Part shown: in pieces, positions 1-10,554 of the stretch
Numbering within the stretch: position 1 is the stretch's first letter
How the letters are laid out: the number at the start of each line of letters is the position of its first letter
Source: Chara braunii
Lineage: Eukaryota > Streptophyta > Charophyceae > Charales > Characeae
Length of the DNA stretch: 64,000 nucleotides
Direction of reading: 5' to 3'
Assembly: GCA_003427395.1 (NCBI GenBank)
Contig: BFEA01000700.1
Span: 129,850 to 193,849, forward strand
Notes under the pieces: generated by a model
What the model saw: the letters and a program-made list of their open reading frames with translations, nothing else
Databases searched by the model: none
Told to the model about the DNA's origin: nothing
Position numbers and translations under genes: made by a program

Positions 1-15
1 TTTACCAAATGCAAA

Positions 16-89
16 AACAAAGAGAAACAAAGAGAGAGAGAGGGGGGGGGCTACCAGAGACAACGAGAGAGAGGGAGGGGGGCGGCTAC

Positions 90-137
<48 letters not shown>

Positions 138-156
138 AAAAAAAAAAGAGAGAGAG

Positions 157-222
<66 letters not shown>

Positions 223-237
223 TCCATCTGTTGATAC

Positions 238-303
<66 letters not shown>

Positions 304-343
304 AAAAGAAAGAGAGAGAGAGAGAGAGGGAGGGGGGGGGCCT

Positions 344-395
<52 letters not shown>
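16..395. repeat. (GA)n microsatellite cluster with interspersed CTACCA boxes
   Basis: Nearly pure GA dinucleotide tracts are broken by short A runs and by three similar spacers. Each spacer is a run of G followed by CTACCA and then GA again, near 43-58, 75-90 and 332-347. A unique spacer at about 217-243 separates two long tracts. The long open frames here (RERERE on plus, SLSLSL on minus) follow from the dinucleotide and are not proteins. The repeated G-run plus CTACCA junction suggests that the cluster grew by unequal duplication of a larger unit. Confidence 0.95.
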
Positions 396-397
<2 letters not shown>

Positions 398-1080
398 GAG
401 AAGCTGCATGACAAAATTGAAATATGGGTCAAATTGCGGCCGCAATCTATTTCGCAGTTGGAATGATTTTTTAAAAAATTATTTAGCGTTTTTCCTGGAA
501 AGATTAAAACAAAATCTACGAGTACTCAAATTTTCAGGTTTTTTCACGCATTCTTCTGAGAGTGAAAACTCACTGAATTTGGAGTACTTTTTAAGTTGGC
601 CCACCCATGGTTGAGTGGCAAAAATGGAAAATGTGCCCAATCGGCGCGACAATTATTTCTCGGTCTAAATAATCTTTTAAACATGTTCTAATATTTTTCC
701 TAGAAAGAACACGACCTCATATATGGATTCTCAAATTTTCAGATTATTCTGCGGGTTCCTCCGAGCACAGAAAATCGCCGAAGGTGCCTCTTGCAAAATG
801 CCTGTTTCCTTGCGCGTGACCTCCCTGTTTTGAGAAGACGGGCCTCAACGCCTGGGCCTGAAGACCCTTACCCCACCCCCACTTCTTTTTGGGGTCCACT
901 TCCACCCGAGGACCGGTCCTTGTTTTTTCCAAAAGTCTCGATCATTCCAGAGCTGCCTGTAGGTAGTCCCCAATTTTGCCAAGGACCGGTCCCCCCTAAA
1001 CTTTTGCCCCCTAAAAACCCACTTTGAGCCCTGGTCGCTTGCCGCTGAAAATGCGACACCTTGACGCAGACGCCGAAGCC
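396..1080. other. Intergenic DNA with an old internal duplication
   Basis: I see no gene. Two diverged copies of a segment of about 80 bp lie at 489-567 and 697-775. Both start TTTTCCTrGAAAGA and share CTCAAATTTTCAG and a later GAAAA-type end, about 208 bp apart. The GC-richer stretch at 800-1,050 has short open frames without recognisable domains. Confidence 0.5.
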
Positions 1081-1149
1081 CACTATACCGAAGCCTGAGG
1101 GCTGCGGATTCATAGACTTGCCCCAGTCTCTAGTGAAGAAATATCCCCC

Positions 1150-2790
1150 CGCTCTCATGGGTCGAGGATCACTTCTGGTCGATTCCTAGGGCAAAGGTAA
1201 GTGTAAATATGAAGGGGGACCGAGAGGGGATGAAGTTTGATCTTGTCTTGGATAATCTGTGGGTAAATCTGTTAAAAATGAGTTGCCTTATAGACCATTT
1301 CCTACTCGATATGAGGAAGTCCTTCTTCAACCACTTTTTGGTGACAGATGGATCACGGACCTAAATGGATGCGTCTTCAATAGTTCTCTCCACCATGGTC
1401 TCAGTGGGTGAAAAAGGGGGTCACACGAATCAAAAATATAGAATCCAAGTAGGAAGGACTGGAAGGCGGGGGAGTAGTTGAGGCAATGCCTTAGGTATTT
1501 TCATCATATCAATACGAGTCCGGACCATATTATTTTCTTTATACCCTTGGATGAGTAACAAACCTTAGCAGAGGGCGCAGGATTAAGGGAGCGGATTGGG
1601 TGGTAGGGGTCCAGACTAGCAGACAAAGGGTAGTGGGTCAGGTGGTTCACATGCTTCTGCAAGGAGCTTTAGTGAGCACCTGTAAGATAAATGAAGCTCT
1701 TTTTTTGATCCATTCTCCTTCAAATCCAGTTCGTCTATTCCCCCTGTCTCATCTCTACCGAATCAGGGTTCTCTTTATCTCCTCAATTAAGGGGTGAAAA
1801 ACCTTTCACCTAGAGTTGCACATCCCAGAGCTTCCACTTGATCCTGCAGAGTGGGTTTGGAAAACCAGCACGAAAAGAAAACCTAGATCATTACTATCCC
1901 TATTGGTAAAAGTTGTCTACCATCTCCTACAACCAAGAGTTTACATTTCGGCAATCCTTTTGGAAAGATGGGCTAGACACCTAAATCTTGACTTGAACTC
2001 AATTAAACATATAAAAATTTTCAAACATATCAGCCAATACCCAACTAAATTTTCATCCCTGCAGTGGCAAATTCTTCATTGTTGCCTGCCAACTAACAAT
2101 GGGCTCATAGACCATTCTTCGCTAGAAGAGAAAGATTGACCTTACATTGGTGCAAATCATGTGTATCATCATTTCCTAGTAAAATATATTATGAAACTAT
2201 CGAGCATATTTTTATGCAATGCCCTGGTTCGGTTTTAATATGGAGAATATGGGATTATGGTTGGAGGGAACTCACTGGTTTGGATTGACCTTGAGACTGG
2301 AAGGCCATTCTTTTAGGACATTGGGTTCTGCAAGATCTTACACTATCTACTTTTCAGTTCAATCTTTTCGAAATTGGTGGGAAAAACGATTGTTTGGGTC
2401 TTATGGTACAAATGATGTGTCTGTGAGAGGGAAAATGTAGCGATGCGGGGAACTGAAATTTCAGAATATATTTATTCAATTTGCAGAAAGAGAAATCAGG
2501 GCCCATTGGGATGGTTTGCGTTCTAAACTTCATGACTTCCAAACGAAAAAGGACATTCAACATTTAATTCAGAAATTTGTACTGGACTGGCTGGGTGGTG
2601 CAGGGGAGAGGAGTCTGGGAGAGGTCACATGGCCAGGGAGAGAAGGGTCGAAAGATTCTTTCAAGAGAATTTTCAACTCAGTTTCAAGGACCGATTTTCG
2701 CTATGATCAGGAGCCTTTCTCAGAAACCCTGAAGATTTTGCAGATCCATTTTCAAGAGGACTTCCAACTCGGCTTCAAGGACTAGTTTTC
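1150..2790 (+). pseudogene. LINE ORF2 C-terminal region with reverse-transcriptase zinc-binding domain (copy A)
   Basis: Broken reading frames encode the tail of ORF2. Residues resembling the zf-RVT family lie at 1,816-2,260: S-L-Q-W-Q-I, C-L-P-T-N, a W-C-x2-C pair, then E-T-I-E-H-I-F-x2-C. Downstream (2,480-2,700) is the extreme C-terminus ending in D-W-L-G-G-A, which is also seen in copies D and H. Several stops and frameshifts (for example at 2,137) show that it is dead. In intact elements this region follows the reverse transcriptase and is thought to help bind element RNA. Confidence 0.8.
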
Positions 2791-3015
2791 GCTATGATCA
2801 AGAGTCTTTCTCGGGGACCCTGAAGATTTTCCAGATCCATTTTCCCCTTCTCATCTAGCTCTGGTAGAGGTGTTATGGTATGTTTGAAAAAAAAGGTGGG
2901 AAGGGGAACCAACGCTAGTTTGTTAATATTAGATCCGGCAGTTCGTTTGAACTGAAGAGGTTTTTTCTTCTCTTTGTGTTCTTTTAGAGGTGAGTCCAGC
3001 AGAGTTCACGAGGGA

Positions 3016-3122
3016 TCCTGGACCCGGTTCCCAGCACGTGCTGTTTTTTCCCCCTCAACTTATTAATGTTTATCAGGGGACCCTGAACCCGTTTTCCAGC
3101 AGGTGTAGCTCCCCACCAATAG
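3016..3122 (+). other. LINE 3'-UTR motif, two iterations (copy A)
   Basis: Two copies of the family's 3'-UTR motif stand in sense orientation. The first (3,016-3,046) holds GACCCGGTTCCCAGCACGTG. The second (3,065-3,122) holds CCAGCAGGTGTAGCTCC and CCACCAATAGA. A small perfect hairpin (TAAGAG/CTCTTA) follows at about 3,146-3,163, then an A-rich tail. The same motif lies in the 3' UTRs of copies B, D and H. Confidence 0.75.
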
Positions 3123-3226
3123 ACTGGAGCACTCTGCAACAAAGGTAAGAGTGTATGCTCTTATCATCCCTCCTATCTGTAGACGTAGGAGTTTTTCTTG
3201 AAAAAAAAACAAAAAAGCAAAAAAAA

Positions 3227-3297
3227 GGCCAAGCCAAAAGAACGGACTGAAAAAAAAAAAAAAAAAAAAAAAAAGGTCAAGCCAAAAGAACGAACTG
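3227..3297 (+). repeat. Bare poly(A) tract bracketed by 23-bp direct repeats
   Basis: A 23-bp sequence (core CAAGCCAAAAGAACG) occurs at 3,227-3,249 and again at 3,275-3,297 with two mismatches. The two copies are separated only by a run of 25 A. The arrangement is that of a LINE-type target-site duplication around an insert that consists of nothing but the tail. Confidence 0.75.
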
Positions 3298-3929
3298 CAC
3301 ACCCGATGTCAGCCTATCTATCTTTAACTCTAGATCAGTTGTTCCAGAAGTTCGTCTTTGTTCTCTGCGGACTGACCTTCCTCCTTTTGTGCATCCGAGG
3401 ATATGCGGCTTCAGGCCGCACACGGATGGAAGAAAGAACTGTTCCTGGGGAACATGAGCAAAAAGAGGCTCAACAACGGAGAGTTGGTGATTTGGACATC
3501 AGTTTGTTAAAGTAGGTTTGGGGGCAGTGGTGGTTTAAATCACCGGCGTGTTTCCTAGTCAAATTGCTGTGGCGCCGTCGTTAACGCACCTTGATTTTCA
3601 GAGCTTCGCCTGCGGAACCAAAACGGGCACACATGCCAGCGAAAACAAAAGAATGTCGTGGCCGCATTGGTTCGGCACTAATCGACGCGCAACATATGTC
3701 AACCTCAGGAAAAAGAGGCCCGGAAGTAACGGTGGTTTAAGGTACCTCGTTATGGAAGTATGAACGTGCCTTCAAAAGAGTAGCCAAAAGGTAGCTTTAG
3801 GGGAAGAGAATTGTTTAGCCAACTGCCGTTCCACGGGCAGACACGCTATAGAATGATATGGCAAGAGTGCAACTGCTAGCATAGAAAACATTGATATCTG
3901 CACCCAGCTGCAATGACTTTCAAAAAAAC

Positions 3930-4050
3930 GGCCCCCTGCAGTGCTAGTGGTGCTGGTCGAAACAGACACCACTAGCACTCGGGGAGAGGCTCCATCTATT
4001 GGTGGGGAGCATCACCTGCTGGAAACTGGGTCCAACGTCCATATACAAAA
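3930..4050 (-). mobile_element. Orphan LINE 3' end (motif plus hairpin)
   Basis: On the minus strand this carries the family motif (TTTCCAGCAGGTGATGCTCC, then CCACCAATAGA). It is followed by an inverted repeat with perfect 13-bp arms (AGTGCTAGTGGTG and its complement) around a loop of about 14 bp. No ORF2 sequence lies upstream, so this is either an extremely 5'-truncated insertion or a small element sharing the LINE tail. No poly(A) was found next to it. Confidence 0.55.
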
Positions 4051-4385
4051 GGATTCAGGATGACCTCAGGAAAAGTAATTGAGAAAACGTCTGCCAACAT
4101 TGGTTGCTTTAGTGTCCAGATGAATAACTGTGCAGGTTTTTGAGAAATAGGGTGAAACCTCACTGGGCCTCGTTCGACACCAGTTGAACTCAAGGGTTGA
4201 AGGAAAATTCTTCGTTCGACCCCACCCTAACCTGGCCGCGGAGTTGTTTCTACTTTCCGGCTCTCTACTGCTAGCCCTCGAAACTCAAGTGTCGCGGGGG
4301 CAAATTCGCACTTGAGCTCAAGGTACCTCTTCGGGGAGCCTTCTTGAGTTCAAGTGCCAGTGGATACCGCCAACACTCCAAGTGT

Positions 4386-4440
4386 TGTTGTTGTTGTTGT
4401 TGTTTTTTTTTTTTTTATTTATTTTTATTTTATTTATTTT
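4386..4440. repeat. (GTT)n and T-rich simple repeat
   Basis: Six to seven GTT units run into a T-rich tract with ATTT interruptions. The right end meets unique sequence at GCGCAAACAG. No flanking direct repeat is visible, unlike the bracketed tracts elsewhere in the window. Confidence 0.85.
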
Positions 4441-4589
4441 TGCGCAAACAGCGATCTTGGTCCAGGATTGGTCAAGCCGTGGGGTTCGGTTTCAAGTGCA
4501 ATCGTTTCAAGTATTTTGTGAAGTGCACATTGAACGAAGATTGCAGTAAGTATTTTTTAATCATGATTTTCGGGTTAGGGCGCACTTGA

Positions 4590-4603
4590 GACTCTAGGGT
4601 TCT
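4590..4603 (+). repeat. Left target-site duplication of LINE copy B
   Basis: GACTCTAGGGTTCT here recurs exactly at 12,219-12,232, just after the poly(A) tail of copy B. A 14-bp duplication is typical of target-primed reverse transcription. Confidence 0.85.
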
Positions 4604-5790
4604 CCAGCCTCAGATGATTTTTGGGACAAAACCTACATACAGTTGGTGGACATGCTCATTGGCAGTTCAAGTTTGAAAGAGGTTTTGGAGAAAGGTCTGC
4701 CAATGGGAGCCCATTGGCGAGTAGTTAGCCAGAGAATGCTGATGGTGGTAATCTCGAAGTTTTGTCCCCCCGCCTCACAGGAAGATGCAAAACAAGAAAG
4801 AGGTGAAAATTCCATTTTGGTTGTACCGATTTCACCAGCACAATCAATAGATGAGAAGGACATGGCCTGGACTCAAGAGGACTCTAGCAGTACCGCTTCA
4901 GATGGTTCTTCTCTGGATAAATCACAAACAGACCAAGAAGAAGATAACTTTGAAAACAAAATTGATAATAATAATAAAAAATATTGATAATAATTGACAA
5001 CCCTGGGGAGACAAATATGTGTGCTTCCCAGGGAGCAGAAAAAATCATTTCAGTGGAGGATATACAGGATGATATGGTTTCTCATAACACTGAGGACCAG
5101 CAGCTACGGATTGGTGGAACACAACAACAGCAGGCTCAGCAAGTGGAGCACCAAATACAAGGCAATGTAAATGGAGATGGGGTGTCTCATCACACAGAGA
5201 GTCTGCAAATACAAAACGGTGAGATGCAGCAATCCATAGTGCTACAACTCCCAATGGATCAGCAGCTGGCTCCACAAGTGGGACACCAAGGACATGAAAA
5301 AGAAAAGGGGGAGCTGGGACAACTGCAAGACACATATGAACTGCAGCAACCACAACTGCACCAAGGTCAACAGGCACCATAGGACATACGGTTGCTGCAA
5401 CTGTAGACAGGACATGCACTTATGAAAGTATAAAGTCGGCAGAGTCTGCAGCAGACGCACATGCAAAATCTGGGGCAACAACAGTCTCAAGAACAGATGT
5501 CCCAGACACCTCAAGAGCAACAACAACTCCCTTTGGACCAAAGGAAGAGTACAACACCTCAGAGCCAGAATGGTCCCTAGGGGCTCATCTCCTTTCCCCC
5601 GCCCATCATGCAGGAAATAGGGCAAAGGCAAAAATTACAACATCTGTTGGAAAAAGGGCAGGTGGTTAAAGCACGAACATCCAAGGGAAATCTCATCATA
5701 CCAGTACGGAAGAAAGGAGGGAAGTGGGAAATAGGTCTCTCACCAATTAGGCAGGACCAGTATGGGGGAGTCACATGGTGTGGTAGATAA
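4604..5790 (+). pseudogene. LINE ORF1 C-terminal half (copy B)
   Basis: The segment opens inside a block conserved in copies D and E (W-D-x2-Y-x-Q-L-V followed by S-S-L/S-P-S-L). A glutamine-rich stretch follows at 4,984-5,382. A further conserved C-terminal block at 5,608-5,790 has P-V-R-x-K-G-x-W-E-x-G-L-S, which matches copy D near 60.1 kb. ORF1 proteins of plant L1-type elements bind element RNA. The zinc knuckle seen in copy D lies upstream of the truncation point. Internal stops occur at 4,985 and 5,380. Confidence 0.7.
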
Positions 5791-5970
5791 AACCTTCAAA
5801 TGAGATCTACACGATTTTTGTGCTTCGTCTTACGGAGAGGAATTCTACAGACACCCTCAGACCTGGACACTAGTAGGTGGGTACGTCTATGAGGTGGATA
5901 GGACATCACAAGGTGAGGTAGGGGATAGAGGGTTCTAACTCACAGAAGGAATGGAGACACTCCAAACCTA

Positions 5971-6271
5971 TTATGGGAAGAACCATTCTTGGCACAAAGC
6001 TACTAGCTTGTCAGCGGATATAGATTTGATATCACTTAATGTAAATGGTCTTGCCACGCCAGATGCGGAAAAAAAAAAAGCCTCGTCAGAATAGCTCAAG
6101 GGGGTAGGCAGTTGTACGTGTTATGGAAAGAACCATTATTGGCACAAAGCTACTAGGTCAGCGGATATAGATTTGAGGTCACTTAATGCACATGATCTTG
6201 CCACGACAGATGAAGAAAAAAGAAAAGCCTCGTTAGAACAGCTCAAGGGTGTAGGTAGGCAGTTGTACGTG
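5971..6271 (+). repeat. Tandem duplication of about 150 bp inside LINE copy B
   Basis: Copy one is 5,971-6,120 and copy two 6,121-6,271. Both begin TTATGGrAAGAACCATT and end near GCAGTTGTACGTG. They cover the start of the endonuclease domain (the L-x-V-N-G-L-A segment). The copies differ at a dozen or so sites and by small indels, so the duplication is not very recent. Confidence 0.9.
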
Positions 6272-6960
6272 GCCAGACATCATATGCATACAAAAAACTC
6301 ATCTCACAGATTCACCGACACACCAGAGAGTACACAATATTGTATGACCTTTTCAAAACGTCAGCGCTCCAACACCTAGGAGTGGCAATATGGATAACCC
6401 CAGAGTCGCGAGCAGAGATAGTATATTGGGCAGCAGACAGAGAAAAAGGCCAGTGGGTCTATGCATTATTCATGTTAGAATTAGAAATATTTTGCGCTAT
6501 AAACATATATGGTCCGAACGATCCAGAAGAGAGGATCGATTTCTTTCAGGAAATCAGAATGCAAATCCCTCATGGGATACCGATCATAATGGTAGGGGAT
6601 TTCAACGCAGCCCCTAATAGATGGTTGGATCGTTGGAAATTACCCTCTCCCTGCCCGACCGATATAGAAGAAGACGAATAAATTATAAGAAGGTTGTGTG
6701 AAGCGCAACGTTTGTATGACGCATATAGAAGAAATTTTCCTCACGAGCGTTTATTCACCTACATACGCAATAGCCATACGCCGCATCAATCTAGGTCCAT
6801 AATGGATCTAATTCTAATGTCCAAAGATCTTGATCGTGCTCTGCTATGGGCAACTATCTTTCCTGGGCAAGGGGCGGCTCATGAACTGGTTTTTTCGTTT
6901 AGGAAAAAACCTGATCAGGGGAAGAGATTCCATAAACTTAACACTTTCTTGTTAAGCCAG
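5990..6960 (+). pseudogene. LINE apurinic-like endonuclease domain (copy B)
   Basis: Landmarks of the AP-endonuclease-like domain of L1 ORF2 are present in order. They are L-N-V-N-G-L-A near the start, I-Y-G-P-N-D at about 6,508, G-D-F-N-A-A-P-N-R at about 6,596, and an S-I-M-D-L-I-L block at about 6,796. The usual S-D-H motif near the end is degraded to A-A-H-E. The frame is broken at several points, including the duplicated N-terminus. In active elements this domain nicks target DNA at T-rich sites. Confidence 0.85.
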
Positions 6961-8570
6961 AATCAATTCAGACAGTATATCAGGGATGTGTGGGAATATC
7001 GGCACTCGACAAAGAAAAAATGCTATTCCTTCATCGTTTGGTTCAACAATGGTTTGACTTTCTTATCTAAGAAATGTAATGATTTTTTCAAACTACAAGC
7101 AAAATCCCGCTATCTTCAGGAAATGAACATCCAAGAAAAAATCATAAATTACGAACTTCATGAGCAATCTAGTAACCATCATAACCAAGAAAACATCCAA
7201 GACCTCCGGAACCAACTTTTAACCTTTGCTTCAACATCGCTGACAAAGACAAATTGTCAAAGGAAAATAAAAACAATTCTTGACTGAGGGTCAAATGAAT
7301 GTTTCATTTTCTGTGTTAGCTAAAGCAAGAGTAAGACGTACAACTATTGAAGTTTTTTTTTATCCAGAGGATGTATCATATATCCCATTGACAACTTCGT
7401 CGCCAGACAATCTCAAGATAACTTATTATTTTTTTTCTGAAACTTTTCACCTCCTCCAAGACCCCATCACTTCAACTAGAAGATGATCAGATAATCGAGC
7501 AGTTTCTCTCCCCTTTGACAAAGACATTCATACAAGAACAAAATAATCATTTAAAATGACCCTGACTGAGGAGGAAATTTTTACAACCCTCCTACAGATG
7601 GATGAGGATAAAATGTCAGAAGTGGATGAATTTCCTAAAGAGTTTTGGGAAGTAATGTGACCCTCTTTCTCCTTAGACTTTATGAATTTTTTGATTCAGT
7701 CAAAAAGTCAGGAGCTATGGGAGAACAGGTGGGACCAGGTATCCTCACCCTACTTTAAAAAAAGGGTGAAAAGGCAAATATTAGGAACTATAGACCCATC
7801 ACCCTGCTCACCGTTGTCTACAAAATTTTAGCTAAAGCCCCGACCAATCGCATGATTCCAATTATGACAAATATCATTCATCCATCTCAAAGCGGTTTTA
7901 TCAATGGACGACATATACATGATAATGTCCTTCTAATTAATGAAATGAGTAAGTTAACGCATCAAGGAAAACAAAATGCAGCCTTTGTGTTCATAGATTT
8001 TGAGAAAGCTTATAACCACGTGGATTGATGTTTTTTTGAAGCTTGTCTACTAAAGATGAACTTTGGGCCTATTATGCGTAATTGGGTTCGTATTCTACAT
8101 TCAAACCCAACTACGAGAGTATTGGTCAATGGTCTCCTCTCACCAGAAATTATGTTACAAAGTTCAATAAGGCAGGGGGACCCTTTAGCGCCTTTTATTT
8201 TCTTGATTATAATGAAAGAACTAGGGACAAATTTGAAAACAAATCGTAATCTCATACGTCTTCAATTTGTAGGTGTCCCTGAAGAGGCAATCCTTATTCA
8301 TTCAATGTTTGCAGATGACCTCTGAGTCACTATTATGATGGAGACATCACATTCAAATATGGAAGAAATCCTAACTTTAATGAATAAATTCTCGCAAGTA
8401 TGAGATATGGTGGTAAATTGGGGAAGTAAAACACAAGGATGGTGAATCCATTCAAATGGTATTAGACCCCCAGAGATTCCTCGAGTCAGTTGGTTTCCAC
8501 TCGACGCTCCAATTCGTTTCTTGGGAGTAATCCTAACAACCCAAGGAAGACCCGCTACTAATCATGACTG
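6960..8570 (+). pseudogene. LINE reverse transcriptase domain (copy B)
   Basis: After a linker (6,960-7,540) come reverse transcriptase blocks: N-Y-R-P-I-T-L-L-T near 7,790, F-I-D-F-E-K-A-Y near 7,990 (first catalytic Asp), R-Q-G-D-P-L-A-P near 8,170, and F-A-D-D-L near 8,311 (the catalytic Asp pair). In-frame stops follow or replace codons, for example TGA after H-V-D and again after F-A-D-D-L, several of them where other copies have Trp. The frame stops at 8,570, where an antisense LINE has inserted, and resumes at 9,594. Confidence 0.9.
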
Positions 8571-9593
8571 ATTTTTTTTTTTTTTTGAAAGACCCTTGTG
8601 CGAGACCTCTATCCTGGTGGTGGTAAGAGAACCACCGGGATTGAGGCTTTGCCTAGCGGGCTGCTCCATCTATTGGTGGGGAGCAAAACCTGCTGGAAAC
8701 CGGGTCCAGCGTCACGGTCCCACAAATACATCTTTGCCACACAGTACATGAATCAGAGTGACGCCAAAGTGCTGGGAACCGGGTCCAGCGTCCCATATCA
8801 GCTCTACTCTTCAATACCTAACCTGCAGCAGAGTCGGGTATTGGGGGGGGGCACCGGGGGGCACGATGGAGCCTCCCTCCATCCCCTAGCCTCTGCCATC
8901 CACCCACTATCCTCATGGCGCCCCTTGAAGCAGCAGAAACAGCCTGCAGTGGCATCAACTTAGATCAACTGAAGTCTTTTTTTGAGAAAAATTGAAGAGT
9001 ACTGAAAGTTCTGATGATTGTGTGGGGAACCTCACCTGCTGGGAACCGGGCCCAGCGTCCCATGAAGGTTATGTTTAAAAAAACTGGAGTGCTATAAGGG
9101 CTGAAAATGAAAGACTTGAAAATAACTGAAGTGAGCTACCCAACGGCTGCAATCATGCTGCATCCTACTAATTTCTCTACACAGTACCTCGTTAAATAAC
9201 TCTAGATAACTCTAAGTCCCTAGATATTCCTCTAGCGCCAGCGGGTGGGGGGGGAAGGGGTCACCAAAATCTTGTGCGGGTCTCAACTGCTCGCTGGGAT
9301 TCACCTTGGTACAGTCCTTGAAATGAAGATGATAGTCTCTTCCCAGGTCTTTCTCTTGTCCCTCTCCTTGTCCTTCGTTCTGCTGATCCAACCTGTCTCC
9401 TGTCCAACTCACCTTCGCGACCCAGCCCTCCCTCTCCCCTCCCAGCCAACTCTCGAAAAACCGGGAAATATTGTTCTTAATGTCCCTTCTACTGTGCAGC
9501 CGGCCCATATTTTCCTCAACTCTCTGCCATTGCGCCGCGATCTCATGCTGGAAGAGCAGCCTTATCTGTTCTGTGACTTCCCCCTCCTCCACC
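8571..9593 (-). mobile_element. LINE copy H, 5'-truncated, nested antisense in copy B
   Basis: On the minus strand the segment starts at 9,592 with the last ~120 codons of ORF2, which match the C-terminus of copies A and D (E-S-W-L-G-G-E near the centre). It continues through a 3' UTR with three iterations of the family motif (9,026-9,066, 8,767-8,800, 8,650-8,712) and a hairpin, and ends in poly(A), read as T at 8,571-8,586. On the plus strand the host LINE breaks after N-H-D and resumes with W-I-S-G-P, as the other copies predict. No target duplication is visible, so the insertion was blunt or with slight target loss. Confidence 0.85.
9212..9592 (-). pseudogene. LINE ORF2 C-terminal tail (copy H)
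   Basis: This open frame of about 126 codons is homologous to the ORF2 C-terminus: H-E-I-A-A-Q-W-Q-R, then R-R-D-I-K-N-N-I, then F-F-E-S-W-L-G-G. It is 5'-truncated, so only the end of the protein is present. It carries no catalytic domain. Confidence 0.7.
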
Positions 9594-9776
9594 CTTGGAT
9601 ATCAGGTCCAACTATGGACAAAATGAGTAAATGACGGAACCAACATACTTCAATTTTTGGAAGGACCTTAATAATAAACAATGTAATCCTAGCATCCACC
9701 TGATACAAATCAGCATTATGGTGTGTTAGTAGGAAGAGAACCAAAACCCTTCAGAGAAAAGTTACAACCTTTCTAT

Positions 9777-10148
9777 GGAGGGGTGATCACGAAAGAAATA
9801 GGGTCATACCAAGGGGGGGGTGTTGGATCCAACTTTACAATATCCAGCCCTCTCGGCTCAATGGTTAAAAAAAATAATCTTCTCATGGAAAGCCATGACC
9901 CTGCAGCAGATTCGAAGGTTGGCACCCCGGTCCACGAAAAATATTCAACCCCTTACCTGGGAGGGGTGATCACGAAAGAAATAGGGTCGTACCAAGGGGG
10001 TTTGGGGGTGTTGGATCCAACTTTACAATATCCAGCCCTCTCGGCTCAATGGTTAAAAAAAATAATCTTCTCATGGAAAGCCATGACCCTGCAGCAGATT
10101 CGCAGGTTGGCACCCCGGTCCACGAAAAATATTCAACCCCTCACCTGG
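9777..10148 (+). repeat. Tandem duplication of ~183-188 bp inside LINE copy B
   Basis: GGAGGGGTGATCACG begins both copies, at 9,777 and 9,960. The copies are nearly identical over their whole length. They differ by a few substitutions and by a G-run (eight G against GGGGGTTTGGGGG). They cover the post-polymerase part of ORF2, so the second copy repeats coding sequence. Confidence 0.95.
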
Positions 10149-10176
10149 GTGGAAGATAGATTTTGGCGTATCCCTA

Positions 10177-10554
10177 GAGAGTTTGGAAGAAAGATACATC
10201 ATTAAACTGACATTTCGTTACAACTGACATTTTTTTCTAAACTCACGAAATCGATGTCCCCATGACGTCGGATGATCAGATCATCGGGTGTCGTGGCGAC
10301 TCCCGATGATCTGATCATCGGATGTATGTTAATGGTACTTTACGTTGAGGTACATCAGATGGACAAAGTGACATAACCACTTTCTCACCCAACGAGCAAT
10401 GAAATTTTGACCAAGTCCACTTTCGTGAATTTAGAAAAAAATGTCAGATTTAACGAAATGTCAATTATTAGCCAAGTCATTGAAATGATTGTGGATGCTA
10501 TCTATGAATTGCCCTCTTCTACTGGGCCTCATAAAGCATTGCGCAAAGTACGAA
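10177..10554. mobile_element. 378-bp insertion flanked by a 17-bp direct repeat
   Basis: ATTTTGGCGTATCCCTA occurs at 10,160-10,176 and 10,555-10,571. The LINE protein reads R-F-W-R-I-P at the left copy and F-W-R-I-P-T-A-R-A at the right copy, which matches other copies after I-P. The DNA between is therefore an insert with a 17-bp target duplication. It has no poly(A) and no obvious terminal inverted repeats of its own, but it contains the MITE at 10,205-10,466. Confidence 0.85.
10205..10466. mobile_element. 262-bp foldback MITE with 46-bp inverted ends and palindromic core
   Basis: The ends form inverted repeats of about 46 bp, starting AACTGACATTTCGTTA on the left and mirrored on the right with few mismatches. 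ATTA flanks both sides (10,201-10,204 and 10,467-10,470) as a probable 4-bp target duplication. The centre holds a 20-bp inverted repeat at 10,269-10,288 and 10,302-10,321. Each arm is itself almost a palindrome around GATGATCwGATCATC. There is no coding capacity. The superfamily is uncertain. Confidence 0.85.

Larger units (their letters stand above)
1081..3226 (+). mobile_element. LINE copy A, 5'-truncated L1-type retrotransposon
   Basis: This is the 3' part of an L1-type LINE: the end of ORF2, a 3' UTR and an A-rich tail near 3,199-3,226. The translated pieces align with copies B (9.6-11.9 kb) and D (55.2-56.9 kb). They include the W-E-D-x-F-W-x-I-P segment near 1,160 and the zinc-binding C-terminal domain. 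The 5' boundary is not sharp. The first recognisable ORF2 segment (R-L-A-P followed by a poorly conserved stretch) begins near 1,085. No convincing target-site duplication was found. Confidence 0.8.
3298..4589. other. Intergenic stretch without recognisable gene
   Basis: Short frames only. CTCAAG/CTTGAG palindromic pieces cluster at 4,190-4,360. The orphan LINE 3' end at 3,930-4,050 and the T-rich simple repeat at 4,386-4,440 are listed separately. Confidence 0.5.

Noticed and set aside
9-614. Long RERERE / SLSLSL open frames
   Set aside because: They are produced by GA dinucleotide repeats in any frame and do not code for protein.
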